64,000 nt of DNA from Weissella confusa (GTDB lineage Bacteria > Bacillota > Bacilli > Lactobacillales > Lactobacillaceae), in the NCBI GenBank assembly GCA_016466735.1, contig JAAOED010000008.1, positions 45,613-109,612 on the forward strand. Direction: 5' to 3'. The translations under genes were made by a program, and so were the position numbers. The notes below the pieces were generated by a model that was given only the letters and a program-made list of their open reading frames with translations, was not told the origin of the DNA and ran no database searches. This document shows positions 9,015 to 17,324 of this stretch, in pieces; the stretch's first letter is position 1, and each line of letters starts with the position of its first letter.

Positions 9015-9873
9015 TGTGTTAATCGTATTGTTGCTGATTATATTGGCGTTTGTGGTGTTTACTGGTATTCGCATCATTCCACAGAACATGGTGGGCATGG
9101 TATCAGTGCTTGGTAAGTATCAACGTCAAATCCAGCCTGGTTTTCACGTTGTGATGCCATTCATCACGCGTGTTGATCGTGTTGACTTGGCTCAAGTACC
9201 CTTGCGTCTGAGCGAGCAAAGTGTCATCTCACGTGATAACGCTGAAGTTATTATTTCATTGTCATTGAACTATCACGTAACGGATCCATACAAGTTTACG
9301 TTTGAGAACGCGGACTCAGTAAAGTCGATGGTGCAACAATCACGTGCACATTTGCGAGGCATTATTGGTACGATGGATTTGAACGAAGTCTTGAATGGCA
9401 CAGAGCGTATTAACGCAGCGCTAAGCAAGGAACTTGGTTCAATTACGGATGCTTATGGTGTTAATGTTGATCGTATTAATATTGATACCATACAACCAAC
9501 GCCTGAGATTCAAGAATCAATGAATAAGCAAATCAATGCCACGCGTGAACGTGAAGCCGCGATTGCGCGTGCCGAAGGTGAGGCGCGTTCAATCGAGCTG
9601 ACTACGAAGGAGCAGAACGATGCCTTGGTTTCAACAGCTGAAGCTAATGCCAAGGCTGTACGTTTGGCGGCAGATGCTGAGGCATATCGTATCCAAAAGG
9701 CAAATGATATTTTGAGTACGGTTGATGCAAACTACTTGGTCGCTCAAAACATTGACGCGTTCAGAGACGTTGCTAAGAGCCCTGCTAACACGGTTATCGT
9801 ACCGAATACAGCTATTGATGCTCTTGGTGAACTAAAGGTCGCTGGACAGCTTTTAAATACAAATCAAAAGTAA
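8998..9873 (+). CDS. SPFH/stomatin-like membrane protein
   Basis: A 291-residue protein with one N-terminal membrane helix (ILFSVLIVLLLIILAFVVF). An SPFH/band-7 domain follows (IRIIPQNMVGMVSVLGKYQRQ, VISRDNAEVIISLSLNYHV). The rest is an Ala/Glu-rich coiled coil (REREAAIARAEGEARSIEL) and a short C-terminal tail. It belongs to the QmcA/HflK-like scaffold family, which forms membrane microdomain assemblies. The start is ATG 8998 or 9001, after GGGGGAT inside the previous gene. Translational coupling with the two mini-NfeD genes suggests one complex. Confidence 0.85.
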   Translation: MMILFSVLIVLLLIILAFVVFTGIRIIPQNMVGMVSVLGKYQRQIQPGFHVVMPFITRVDRVDLAQVPLRLSEQSVISRDNAEVIISLSLNYHVTDPYKFTFENADSVKSMVQQSRAHLRGIIGTMDLNEVLNGTERINAALSKELGSITDAYGVNVDRINIDTIQPTPEIQESMNKQINATREREAAIARAEGEARSIELTTKEQNDALVSTAEANAKAVRLAADAEAYRIQKANDILSTVDANYLVAQNIDAFRDVAKSPANTVIVPNTAIDALGELKVAGQLLNTNQK

Positions 9874-9880
9874 ACGAAAA

Positions 9881-9905
9881 GGCAGCTCGGTTGAGCTGCC
9901 TTTTG
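9881..9905 (+). terminator. terminator between convergent SPFH and CPBP genes
   Basis: GGCAGCTC ggtt GAGCTGCC followed by TTTTG. A-rich sequence on the other side lets it serve both strands. Confidence 0.8.
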
Positions 9906-10637
9906 TTATGCAATTTTCTTCTGGTAAACAACCCCGAGAATAATAAGTGCAATTGTTAAAATAAGAATGTTGGTAATGCCACCCATGTTAAACAAGGCAT
10001 GACCTGGTGCTAGGACTGAAAAGTCGTAGAAACCGTGTGCGAATGCAATTGGTAGTAGCGCCTTTGTCTTTAGATAGATGACCCCGAGGAAAATACCTAG
10101 TCCAAATGTAAATAGTACTTGGAATACTAGGGCGATTAAGTTGCCACCTGCAAGACCATTTACCATGTGAAATGCGGCGAAGATGACGGCTGAGACGACG
10201 ATAAGTGCTGTATCACCAACGCCAGCTTTACTGAAAGCTGCAAACAAAGCACCACGGAAGATGTATTCCTCAGTCAACCCAACTACCAAAGCGCCAATCA
10301 GATAAACGACGGCTGTTGTATTCCAGGTAATCCCCTGGGCAATGGTGCTGATAAACGCGTAGAGCAAGTATGGCAATAAGAGTAACCAGGCTAGGGCAGC
10401 TTTGGTACCCCACCAGCCGATGGCGTAGTGGAACAAAATCATATTTAACAGGATAAGTGGTAGGAACCACCAGATGTCGTTAATTTGTGCCCCGATGGTT
10501 GTACCTAGGTTGCCAAATAGCTTGGTCATGAGATTGCTTTTGTCGATCAAAATATCAATCAAACCACTAATGAAAAAACCAAGGATGAGCCAGACGAGCC
10601 ACTTTAAAAATGCGATGAATTTCAAAATATGAGCCAC
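9906..10637 (-). CDS. CPBP-family intramembrane metalloprotease
   Basis: A 243-residue protein with about seven membrane helices and the motifs of the CAAX protease / bacteriocin-processing (CPBP, Abi) family. These are EEYIFRG (EExxxR), FAAFHMVNG (FxxxH) and AHGFYDFS (HxxxD). Family members cleave within membranes, and some give bacteriocin self-immunity. No bacteriocin gene lies nearby, so the substrate is unknown. It is transcribed alone, with AAAGGTGG before the ATG. Confidence 0.85.
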   Translation of the reverse strand: MAHILKFIAFLKWLVWLILGFFISGLIDILIDKSNLMTKLFGNLGTTIGAQINDIWWFLPLILLNMILFHYAIGWWGTKAALAWLLLLPYLLYAFISTIAQGITWNTTAVVYLIGALVVGLTEEYIFRGALFAAFSKAGVGDTALIVVSAVIFAAFHMVNGLAGGNLIALVFQVLFTFGLGIFLGVIYLKTKALLPIAFAHGFYDFSVLAPGHALFNMGGITNILILTIALIILGVVYQKKIA

Positions 10638-10693
10638 CTTTCTTTACGGATTTAACTTCACTTATTGTACATGTAGAAGGGACAATATTACAC

Positions 10694-10728
10694 GAAAAAA
10701 GCCTGGCCTCAATGAATGAAGCCAGGCT
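10694..10728 (-). terminator. terminator of the metQ-metN-metI operon
   Basis: On the minus strand, AGCCTGGC pairs with GCCAGGCT across a 12-nt loop and is followed by TTTTTT. It lies 10 nt after the metI stop. Confidence 0.8.
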
Positions 10729-10737
10729 AAGTTCATA

Positions 10738-11433
10738 TTATCCGTGATGTGCACGCTTAGCGAAGAAGTCACCAACGAATTGGATCAACACGATAAGGAG
10801 CAAAATGATGATGGTTGCCAACCACATAACATCGTTTTGGAAACGTTGGTAACCAGTCACGATAGCAGTTGTACCAAGTCCACCGGCACCGATAGCACCA
10901 GCCATGGCTGTCAAACCAACCAAGCTAATCAATGTAACCGTTGAGACACGAATCAATTCTGAACGACCTTCGCGTAGGTAAACGTCAGTAATGATGTCCC
11001 AGTTCGTTGCACCGAATGAGCGAGCGGCTTCAACCTTACCAGCATCAACACCCAACAAAGCGACTTGCACTTGGCGAGCGTAGAATGGGAAGACACCCAA
11101 CGACAATGGCACAAGGGCGGCCGTCGTACCGATTGTGGTACCAACAATTAATTGCGTCAAAGGTGAGAAGGCCACCACCATGATGATAAATGGAATGGCA
11201 CGGCCGACAGAGACGACCTTATCCAAGATTTGGAATACGGTACGGTTCGGCGTAATACCGTTTTCAGTCGTTAGAACCAAACCAGTTCCGAAAGCAAGCC
11301 CAAGCAAGCCACCAAAGAAGGCTGAACCGATGGTCATGTAAATAGTTTGCCAGATGGCAATTCCCCAGCCGTAGTCACCACTCCAGCCAAGTTGATAAAC
11401 ATTTGGAAATGTCGTTTCAATCCAGTGAATCAT
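10738..11433 (-). CDS. metI: methionine ABC transporter permease MetI
   Basis: A 231-residue inner-membrane permease with about five helices. The coupling motif is visible as EAARSFGATNWDIITDVYLREGRSEL. It pairs with MetN and MetQ to import D/L-methionine. Its ATG overlaps the metN stop by one base (TAATG), so it is translationally coupled. It is the last gene of the T-box-controlled operon. Confidence 0.93.
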   Translation of the reverse strand: MIHWIETTFPNVYQLGWSGDYGWGIAIWQTIYMTIGSAFFGGLLGLAFGTGLVLTTENGITPNRTVFQILDKVVSVGRAIPFIIMVVAFSPLTQLIVGTTIGTTAALVPLSLGVFPFYARQVQVALLGVDAGKVEAARSFGATNWDIITDVYLREGRSELIRVSTVTLISLVGLTAMAGAIGAGGLGTTAIVTGYQRFQNDVMWLATIIILLLIVLIQFVGDFFAKRAHHG

Positions 11434-12482
11434 TAGTTTTGTCCTCCCTTAGCAAGTTCGACAATCTTAACACCGTGATCAGCAAAGCTTGCCTTAGCTG
11501 TCGCACGTTGTGAATCAGTTCCCTTGAAGATAGCGATAGCCAAGCCAACCGGCGTCTTCGTCAAGATCTCCATGTTTGAGTACAACAAGTTTGTTGTGAC
11601 ACCGTAGTCGGCGTAAATCGTTGATAGCAATGGTTGTGCCGTATCAGCACCAACGTAATCGATTTGCAAAAGCTCTTCATCAGCTGACAATGGTTGCTCA
11701 GCCAAAAGCTCATTAACCTTTTCAAGCGCTTCGTCACGGTTCGTGGCCGTGTTAATGAAGTCCTTCGTCAATTGCTTTTGTGGGTTCGTGAAGATTTCAA
11801 GCAATGAACCGCGTTCGATGATGGCACCATTTTCCATCACAGCAACCTTGTTAGCCGCTTCCTTAACGGCCTGCATTTCGTGCGTAATCAACACAATGGT
11901 CAAACCAAGTTCTTGGTTCAATTGCTTCAACAAGGCCAAAATTTGGTTGGTCGTCTTAGGATCCAAGGCTGATGTGGCTTCGTCAGAAATCAAAATTTCA
12001 GGGTCGTTAGCCAAGGCGCGCGCGATGGCAACACGTTGCTTTTGACCACCAGAAAGTTGAGAAGGGTAGTTCTCAGCGCGGTCAGCCAAGCCAACCAATT
12101 CAAGCAATTCATTAACCTTAGCAGCCTTCTCAGCCTTTGATAGGTTAGAGTGCTTCAATGGTTGCGCAACGTTACCAAACACCGTCAACTCGCTCATCAA
12201 GTTAAAGTGTTGGAAAATCATCCCAATCTTCTTACGCTCGTCACGCAATTGCGCAGGGCTCAACGTTGTCATTTCAGTACCGTTCACCAAAACAGACCCT
12301 GAAGTAGGACGTTGCAACAAGTTAATCGTACGCACTAGCGTTGACTTACCGGCCCCAGAATAACCAACGATTCCGTAGATATCACCTTTTTCAATTGTGA
12401 TAGATTCGTTTTGAACCGCCACAATTTCTCGATTCTTTTGCTTAAATGTCACGTTGACATCAGTTAGTTGAATAACAGCCAT
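11433..12482 (-). CDS. metN: methionine ABC transporter ATP-binding protein MetN
   Basis: A 349-residue ATPase with Walker [10 protein letters not shown], signature LSGGQKQR and Walker [16 protein letters not shown]-terminal NIL domain (about residues 260-345) is the regulatory site through which methionine inhibits transport in the E. coli family. AAGGAGAG precedes the ATG. A GC-rich hairpin separates it from upstream metQ. Confidence 0.94.
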   Translation of the reverse strand: MAVIQLTDVNVTFKQKNREIVAVQNESITIEKGDIYGIVGYSGAGKSTLVRTINLLQRPTSGSVLVNGTEMTTLSPAQLRDERKKIGMIFQHFNLMSELTVFGNVAQPLKHSNLSKAEKAAKVNELLELVGLADRAENYPSQLSGGQKQRVAIARALANDPEILISDEATSALDPKTTNQILALLKQLNQELGLTIVLITHEMQAVKEAANKVAVMENGAIIERGSLLEIFTNPQKQLTKDFINTATNRDEALEKVNELLAEQPLSADEELLQIDYVGADTAQPLLSTIYADYGVTTNLLYSNMEILTKTPVGLAIAIFKGTDSQRATAKASFADHGVKIVELAKGGQN

Positions 12483-12514
12483 TAAAATCTCTCCTTATTA
12501 ATCTCAATATGTAT

Positions 12515-12534
12515 CACCGCTCGTGAAAGCGGTG
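12515..12534 (-). other. intercistronic hairpin between metQ and metN
   Basis: CACCGCT and AGCGGTG form a 7-bp stem with a 6-nt loop in the 65-nt metQ-metN gap. No U-run follows on the minus strand. It may protect the upstream metQ mRNA end, giving more binding protein than ATPase; that is inference. Confidence 0.4.
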
Positions 12535-12547
12535 GGGGTGAAGTTGA

Positions 12548-13378
12548 TTACTTCAATGTGATGTCCCAAGCTGGAATTTCAGCTTGACCCCAAGTCTTCT
12601 TCAAGTAGTTCTTAGTGGCCTTTGTTTGGTAAGCCTTAACAACTTGCTTGTAGATCTTCTTGTTAGCGTTCTTCTTAGAAGCTGCGATGACGTTGATCCA
12701 CTTCTTTGAATCCTTGTTAACCGGCTCAACGTAGATAGCTGAGCTCAACTTCAACTTCGCTTGTTGCGCGTAGTTCGTGTTGATGACCGCACCATCAACT
12801 GACTTCAATGATGAAGGCGTTTGGTCAGCAGCCACTTCCTTGATGTCCAAGTTCAACTTGTTCGTCTTGATATCCTTAACCGTTGGCATATCAACACCCT
12901 TCTTCAAGGTAATCAAACCAGCTGATTGCAACAACGTCAATGCACGTGCTTCGTTAGTTGCGTCGTTAGGAACGGCGATTGCATCACCCTTCTTAAACTT
13001 CTTAACTGACTTGTACTTTTCTGAGTACAGACGGATTGGCGTGATGAAAGTCTTACCAATTGCCTTAACGGCGTTCTTGTTTGACTTGTTCCAGTTTTCC
13101 AAGAAGTAGTAGTGTTGGAATGAGTTCAAGTCCAATGAGCCATCAGCCACAGCCTTGTTAGGTTGGTTGTAGTCCGTGAAGACCTTTGTCTTAATTGTGA
13201 TGCCGTACTTCTTCTTAGCCGTCTTAGCAACTTCTTCCCAAACGCCCTTGTCAGACGTTCCGACGATACCAACCGTCACAGTCTTTGAATCAGCTGAAAC
13301 AGCCGTAGCAGGCAAAACAACAGATGCAGTCAATGCTGCTGCGGCGACCGCAACACCAGTCTTAAATACCTTGTTCAT
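12548..13378 (-). CDS. metQ: methionine-binding protein MetQ (NlpA family)
   Basis: A 276-residue solute-binding protein of the NlpA/MetQ family. Visible features are VTVGIVGTSDKGVWEEV, the ligand-domain FTDYNQPNKAVADGSLDLN and FQHYYFLENWNK. The N-terminus looks like a signal peptide (hydrophobic core AVAAAALTASVVLP, then AVSADS) but has no lipobox cysteine, unlike most MetQ proteins of Gram-positive bacteria. It is the first gene after the T-box. A paralogue lies at 24561. Confidence 0.92.
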   Translation of the reverse strand: MNKVFKTGVAVAAAALTASVVLPATAVSADSKTVTVGIVGTSDKGVWEEVAKTAKKKYGITIKTKVFTDYNQPNKAVADGSLDLNSFQHYYFLENWNKSNKNAVKAIGKTFITPIRLYSEKYKSVKKFKKGDAIAVPNDATNEARALTLLQSAGLITLKKGVDMPTVKDIKTNKLNLDIKEVAADQTPSSLKSVDGAVINTNYAQQAKLKLSSAIYVEPVNKDSKKWINVIAASKKNANKKIYKQVVKAYQTKATKNYLKKTWGQAEIPAWDITLK

Positions 13379-13454
13379 AAATAAAAATCTCCCAAATAAT
13401 AAAGTTCATGTCCCATTTCAATAATGTGTAAGTCTCAAACAGGTGAGTAGAAAA

Positions 13455-13785
13455 AGAAAAAACTCGTTTCCATGTGACCATTCAAATAAATTGATGATCA
13501 AATAGAAACGAGTCTTCGTGTTACCATTCTACTTCATCTGGAGCGTTGCCACTCCAGACCTTAACAACGAGCGGGCAGTGAGCGAGATGATGCTTTGCCG
13601 ATTCGTGTGTCTTGTAACGTAGACCAATCCGTCGCCAGCTTACAGACTTGCTGCTCACCAACGCCAATCACAGGCCATTTTCAGATACAATCCACATAAC
13701 AACTCACACCGAACGTTGTCTCTCTTTGATGCTTCAGGTAACTTACTTTCCTGCTCAACTTGTTTAAAACTTATAAAATGCTTGA
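13455..13785 (-). promoter_or_regulatory. T-box riboswitch (methionine) upstream of metQ
   Basis: Read on the minus strand, the leader holds a long stem I region. The probable specifier is AUG, in the context GAAAATGGCC at 13673-13680. The T-box sequence AGAATGGTAACACG lies at 13517-13530. A terminator follows, formed by GACTCGTTTC and GAAACGAGT ahead of a T-run (13456-13513). Uncharged tRNA-Met would stabilise the antiterminator and switch on metQNI. The specifier assignment rests on matching context in the second T-box at 22982. Confidence 0.88.
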
Positions 13786-13790
13786 TTTGT

Positions 13791-13819
13791 ATATTAACTG
13801 ATTCTGAGAAACGTGTCAA
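13791..13819 (-). promoter_or_regulatory. promoter of the metQNI T-box operon
   Basis: On the minus strand: TTGACA, 17-nt spacer, TAATAT. It is close to consensus and placed just before the T-box leader. Confidence 0.8.
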
Positions 13820-13828
13820 CAGGAAAAG

Positions 13829-14503
13829 TTACTTTGTTTCCAAACGGTCTTGACGAACGAAGAACCAAACGAAGGCCAATAGGATTGGCGCACCGAATAG
13901 TGTGTAGTCGCCAATCATCAAACCAAGGAAGTGGGCAATAATCGCCGATCCCAAGAATGAGGCGATAACTAAACCAACGTTGCGTGTCTTAACGAATTGT
14001 GACTTATCGTGATTCAAGAATCCATTTGCCAATGTGGCACCGAATGTCTTTAAGTTACCAGTGCTCAAAACCGTGGCGTAAGGCATACCACGCAACTTGC
14101 TGAACGTATCCGCTTGCATGGCCATGAAGATTGCCAAGACACTTAGCACAATCAATGAGTTCACGCGGGCTAGCTCAAGGAAGGCAACGAATAGAACGCC
14201 AAGCAACTCGATGAAGACTGAACGCTCTTCCCATTGCACTTCATTCTTGAATGAAGCCTTCTTGATGAGTTGGTTCAAAACTGCGCCGATGAAGAAGGCG
14301 ATAACTGGCCAGAAAAACAAACTGGCGGCGTGCCACTTTCCAGACGCAACGTTAATACCAAGTTGCAATAGGTTACCACTTTGGAAACTTGCAAAGCGGT
14401 TATCGTGAAAGGCGAAAGTATATGAGTCGATGTAACCGGCTGTACCGGCTAGCAACATACCTACGCGTAGAGACTCCTTATAAGGAAACTTTTGTTCTGC
14501 CAT
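13829..14503 (-). CDS. DUF1275 (YoaK-like) membrane protein
   Basis: A 224-residue protein with about six membrane helices. The start RVGMLLAGTAGYIDSYTF, then FASFQSGNLLQLGI and LSTGNLKTFGATLANG, match the DUF1275/YoaK family of uncharacterised membrane proteins. I use the ATG at 14503 (after AAGCTGGTG). An upstream in-frame start would add 68 residues overlapping the divergent pncB promoter region. Function is unknown. Confidence 0.85.
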   Translation of the reverse strand: MAEQKFPYKESLRVGMLLAGTAGYIDSYTFAFHDNRFASFQSGNLLQLGINVASGKWHAASLFFWPVIAFFIGAVLNQLIKKASFKNEVQWEERSVFIELLGVLFVAFLELARVNSLIVLSVLAIFMAMQADTFSKLRGMPYATVLSTGNLKTFGATLANGFLNHDKSQFVKTRNVGLVIASFLGSAIIAHFLGLMIGDYTLFGAPILLAFVWFFVRQDRLETK

Positions 14504-14666
14504 GAACAAATTCACCAGCTTTCTACATATTAAAATTAAATAATTCCAAATATCAGTATACAACTTACTTTCGAGCAGTGCTAAAAAAGTGTGCTGGCGT
14601 TTAGGGACGTGAATTGTGGTAAAATATATGGCATATATACTTACGAAAGTTAGGGAGACGAACGTC

Positions 14667-16151
14667 ATGACAATGGCATTTCCGGATGACAGTTTGGCAT
14701 TGCACACAGATGCTTACCAACTATCAATGATGCAAACGTATTTTAAGAAGGGCATTCATGAACGCAAGGCAGTTTACGAAATGTACTTCCGCAAGATGCC
14801 TTTTAAAAATGGTTACGCGGTTTTCGCCGGACTGGAGCGTTTGGTTGAATACTTGAAGGGACTTCATTTTTCAGAAAGTGACATCGCATACCTACGTGAA
14901 ACAGGTGAGTTTGATGAAGACTTCATGGACTACTTGAAGGATTGGCGTTTTAAGGCGACGGTTCGTGCACCACGCGAAGGTGAAGTTGTCTTCAACAATG
15001 AGCCAATCTTGCAAGTTGAGGGAAGCGTTTTTGATGCGCAACTTGTGGAAACGCCACTATTGAACATCGTTAACTACCAAACGTTGATTGCCACGAAGGC
15101 CTCTCGTATCCGTTCGGTTGTTGGTGATCAAACGCTGATGGAATTCGGAACTCGTCGTGCCCAAGAAATGGACGCGGCCCTATGGGGAACACGTGCTGCT
15201 TATATCGGTGGCTTTAACGCAACGTCAAACGTGCGTGCCGGTAAGCTATTTGGTATTCCAATCTCTGGTACGCATGCCCACAGTTTGGTGCAAGTTTACC
15301 GTAATGATTACAAGGCCTTTAAGGCATATGCCGAGACGCACAAGGACGTCGTATTCCTAGTGGATACGTATGATACATTGCGTTCAGGTGTGCCATCAGC
15401 AATCCGTGTTGCCAAGGAAATGGGCGACAAGATTAACTTCATCGGGGTCCGCATTGATTCGGGTGACTTGGCTTACGTTTCAAAGGGTGTCCGCAAGATG
15501 CTTGATGAAGCCGGCTTCCCAGATGCCAAGATTGTGGCATCTAACGACCTGGACGAAGAAACAATTACGAGTTTGAAGCTGCAAGGGGCTAAGATTGACA
15601 CTTGGGGTATCGGGACAAAGTTGATTACGGCTTATGACCAACCTGCATTGGGCGGTGTTTATAAGGTTGTTTCAGTCGAAAACGAAAACGGTGAAATGGT
15701 GGATACCATCAAGATTTCAGGAACGGCTGAAAAGATTTCAAATCCTGGTAAGAAGCAAGTTTGGCGCATTACGCGTAACTCAGACGGAAAGTCACAAGGC
15801 GATTATGTGGCTCTTTGGGATGAAGATCCACGTGAGTTGACAGATGGTTTGTACATGTTCCACCCAAACTATCCTTACTTGAATAAGACGGTTGTTGATT
15901 ATACAGCCCGTCCAATCTTGCAAGATGTGTTTGTGGATGGTGAACTGGTCTATGACTTGCCAGCTTTGAATGATATTCGTGATTACACAGCTGAGCACAT
16001 CGAATCACTATGGTCTGAGTACCGTCGTGATTTGAACCCACAAGAATACCCAGTCGACTTGTCACAAGCCGCTTGGGATCACAAGATGAATTTGATTAAG
16101 GAGCTCCGTGAATACGTCTCTGAAGTCGCAAAAGAATACGAAGAGAATTAG
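14667..16151 (+). CDS. pncB: nicotinate phosphoribosyltransferase
   Basis: A 494-residue enzyme that converts nicotinate and PRPP to nicotinate mononucleotide in the Preiss-Handler salvage route. Visible are [28 protein letters not shown], the [10 protein letters not shown] region with the catalytic histidine, and [16 protein letters not shown] 14667 follows TAGGGAG. An extended -10 (TGGTAAAAT, 14617-14625) precedes it. nadE starts 10 nt downstream, giving a compact NAD-salvage operon. Confidence 0.95.
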   Translation: MTMAFPDDSLALHTDAYQLSMMQTYFKKGIHERKAVYEMYFRKMPFKNGYAVFAGLERLVEYLKGLHFSESDIAYLRETGEFDEDFMDYLKDWRFKATVRAPREGEVVFNNEPILQVEGSVFDAQLVETPLLNIVNYQTLIATKASRIRSVVGDQTLMEFGTRRAQEMDAALWGTRAAYIGGFNATSNVRAGKLFGIPISGTHAHSLVQVYRNDYKAFKAYAETHKDVVFLVDTYDTLRSGVPSAIRVAKEMGDKINFIGVRIDSGDLAYVSKGVRKMLDEAGFPDAKIVASNDLDEETITSLKLQGAKIDTWGIGTKLITAYDQPALGGVYKVVSVENENGEMVDTIKISGTAEKISNPGKKQVWRITRNSDGKSQGDYVALWDEDPRELTDGLYMFHPNYPYLNKTVVDYTARPILQDVFVDGELVYDLPALNDIRDYTAEHIESLWSEYRRDLNPQEYPVDLSQAAWDHKMNLIKELREYVSEVAKEYEEN

Positions 16152-16161
16152 GAGCGTCATC

Positions 16162-16986
16162 ATGCGAGATTTGCAAAAGAAGATTATTGATACGTTGGGT
16201 GTCCAAGCAACCATTGACCCTGAAACGGAATTCCGTCGTTCAGTGGAATTGTTGAAGGCTTACCTTAAGAAAACTGGGATGAAGACGCTGGTTTTGGGAA
16301 TCTCAGGTGGTCAAGATTCAACGCTTGCTGGTAAGATGTCACAAACCGCAGCTGAAGAGTTGCGTGCTGAGACTGGGGATGCGGACTACAAGTTTGTAGC
16401 CATGCGTTTGCCATACAACGCCCAAGCTGATGAGCAAGATGCCTTGGATTCAATTGCTTGGCAACAAGCTGACCAAACAATTCGTGTAAACATCGAAGAC
16501 TCTGTTCAAGGTGTGGTCAAGCAACTTGAAGCAGCAGGTGTTACGGTGTCAGACTTTAACAAGGGTAACATCAAGGCCCGTGAGCGTATGATCGCGCAAT
16601 ACGGTGTTGCTGGAGCTATGCATGGTGTTGTTGTTGGAACTGACCACGCAGCTGAAGCGTTGGCTGGTTTCTACACAAAGTTTGGTGATGGTGCGGCTGA
16701 TATCACGCCATTGTACCGTTTGAACAAGCGCCAAGGACGTCAAATCTTGGCTTACTTGGGTGCGCCTGAACACTTGTACCAAAAGACGCCAACGGCTGAT
16801 TTGGAAGAAGACCGTCCAGCGTTGCCTGACGAAGTAGCTTTGGGTGTTACTTACGATGCAATCGATGACTACCTAGAAGGTAAGGATGTCGCTGAAAAGG
16901 ATGCCATCCAAATCGAGAAGTTGTTTACGACAACTGAGCACAAGCGCCAATCACCAGTCACTGTTTTCGATGAGTGGTGGAAGTAA
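16162..16986 (+). CDS. nadE: NH3-dependent NAD+ synthetase
   Basis: A 274-residue synthetase that amidates deamido-NAD in the last step of NAD synthesis. Visible are the PP-loop [36 protein letters not shown] and LNKRQGRQI. No glutaminase domain is present, so it uses ammonia. ATG 16162 follows TTAGGAG. It is co-transcribed with pncB and ends at a strong terminator. Confidence 0.95.
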   Translation: MRDLQKKIIDTLGVQATIDPETEFRRSVELLKAYLKKTGMKTLVLGISGGQDSTLAGKMSQTAAEELRAETGDADYKFVAMRLPYNAQADEQDALDSIAWQQADQTIRVNIEDSVQGVVKQLEAAGVTVSDFNKGNIKARERMIAQYGVAGAMHGVVVGTDHAAEALAGFYTKFGDGAADITPLYRLNKRQGRQILAYLGAPEHLYQKTPTADLEEDRPALPDEVALGVTYDAIDDYLEGKDVAEKDAIQIEKLFTTTEHKRQSPVTVFDEWWK

Positions 16987-17003
16987 AACGTTATACGAAT
17001 TGA

Positions 17004-17036
17004 GACCTGTTTCCTGCTGGGAAACAGGTCTTTTTT
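17004..17036 (+). terminator. terminator of pncB-nadE
   Basis: GACCTGTTTCC pairs with GGAAACAGGTC across a short loop and is followed by TTTTTT. Confidence 0.88.
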
Positions 17037-17230
17037 GTAATAAAAATGTATTGTGTATATTTTGACAATCGTTAAAATGATAAAACCCTAATGTAACAGA
17101 ACGTTAGGTTGTTGGTTACGAATGTATAGGAATAAATTTACGACCAAAAATTTGTATATAAATTAATTAAACAATACCATATCAGTGTTTTTTAATCGTC
17201 ATTCACTAATAGTTAGGAATAAATATTCAT

Positions 17231-17259
17231 TTGACGTTTGTATTTATTTTTCCGATAAT
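17231..17259 (+). promoter_or_regulatory. promoter of the nrdJ operon
   Basis: TTGACG, 17-nt spacer, GATAAT. It lies in a 288-nt AT-rich gap before nrdJ. The gap otherwise holds only weak partial dyads and no open frame I can support. Confidence 0.65.
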
Positions 17260-17324
17260 AAACACAACAAACAATTGGAAACGTTCGTATACTAACGAAT
17301 TGTTACTGAAAAGGGGTATTGGAA

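Noticed and set aside
9906..10637. Bacteriocin immunity locus
   Set aside because: The CPBP protease is alone; no double-glycine leader peptide or ABC exporter is encoded around it.
17166..17190. NrdR box upstream of nrdJ (ACAATACCATATCAGTGT)
   Set aside because: Only the outer bases fit the consensus and no second box at helical spacing is visible.
17275..17288. cre-like TGGAAACGTTCGTA downstream of the nrdJ promoter
   Set aside because: It fails at several consensus positions, and there is no clear reason for catabolite control of nrdJ.
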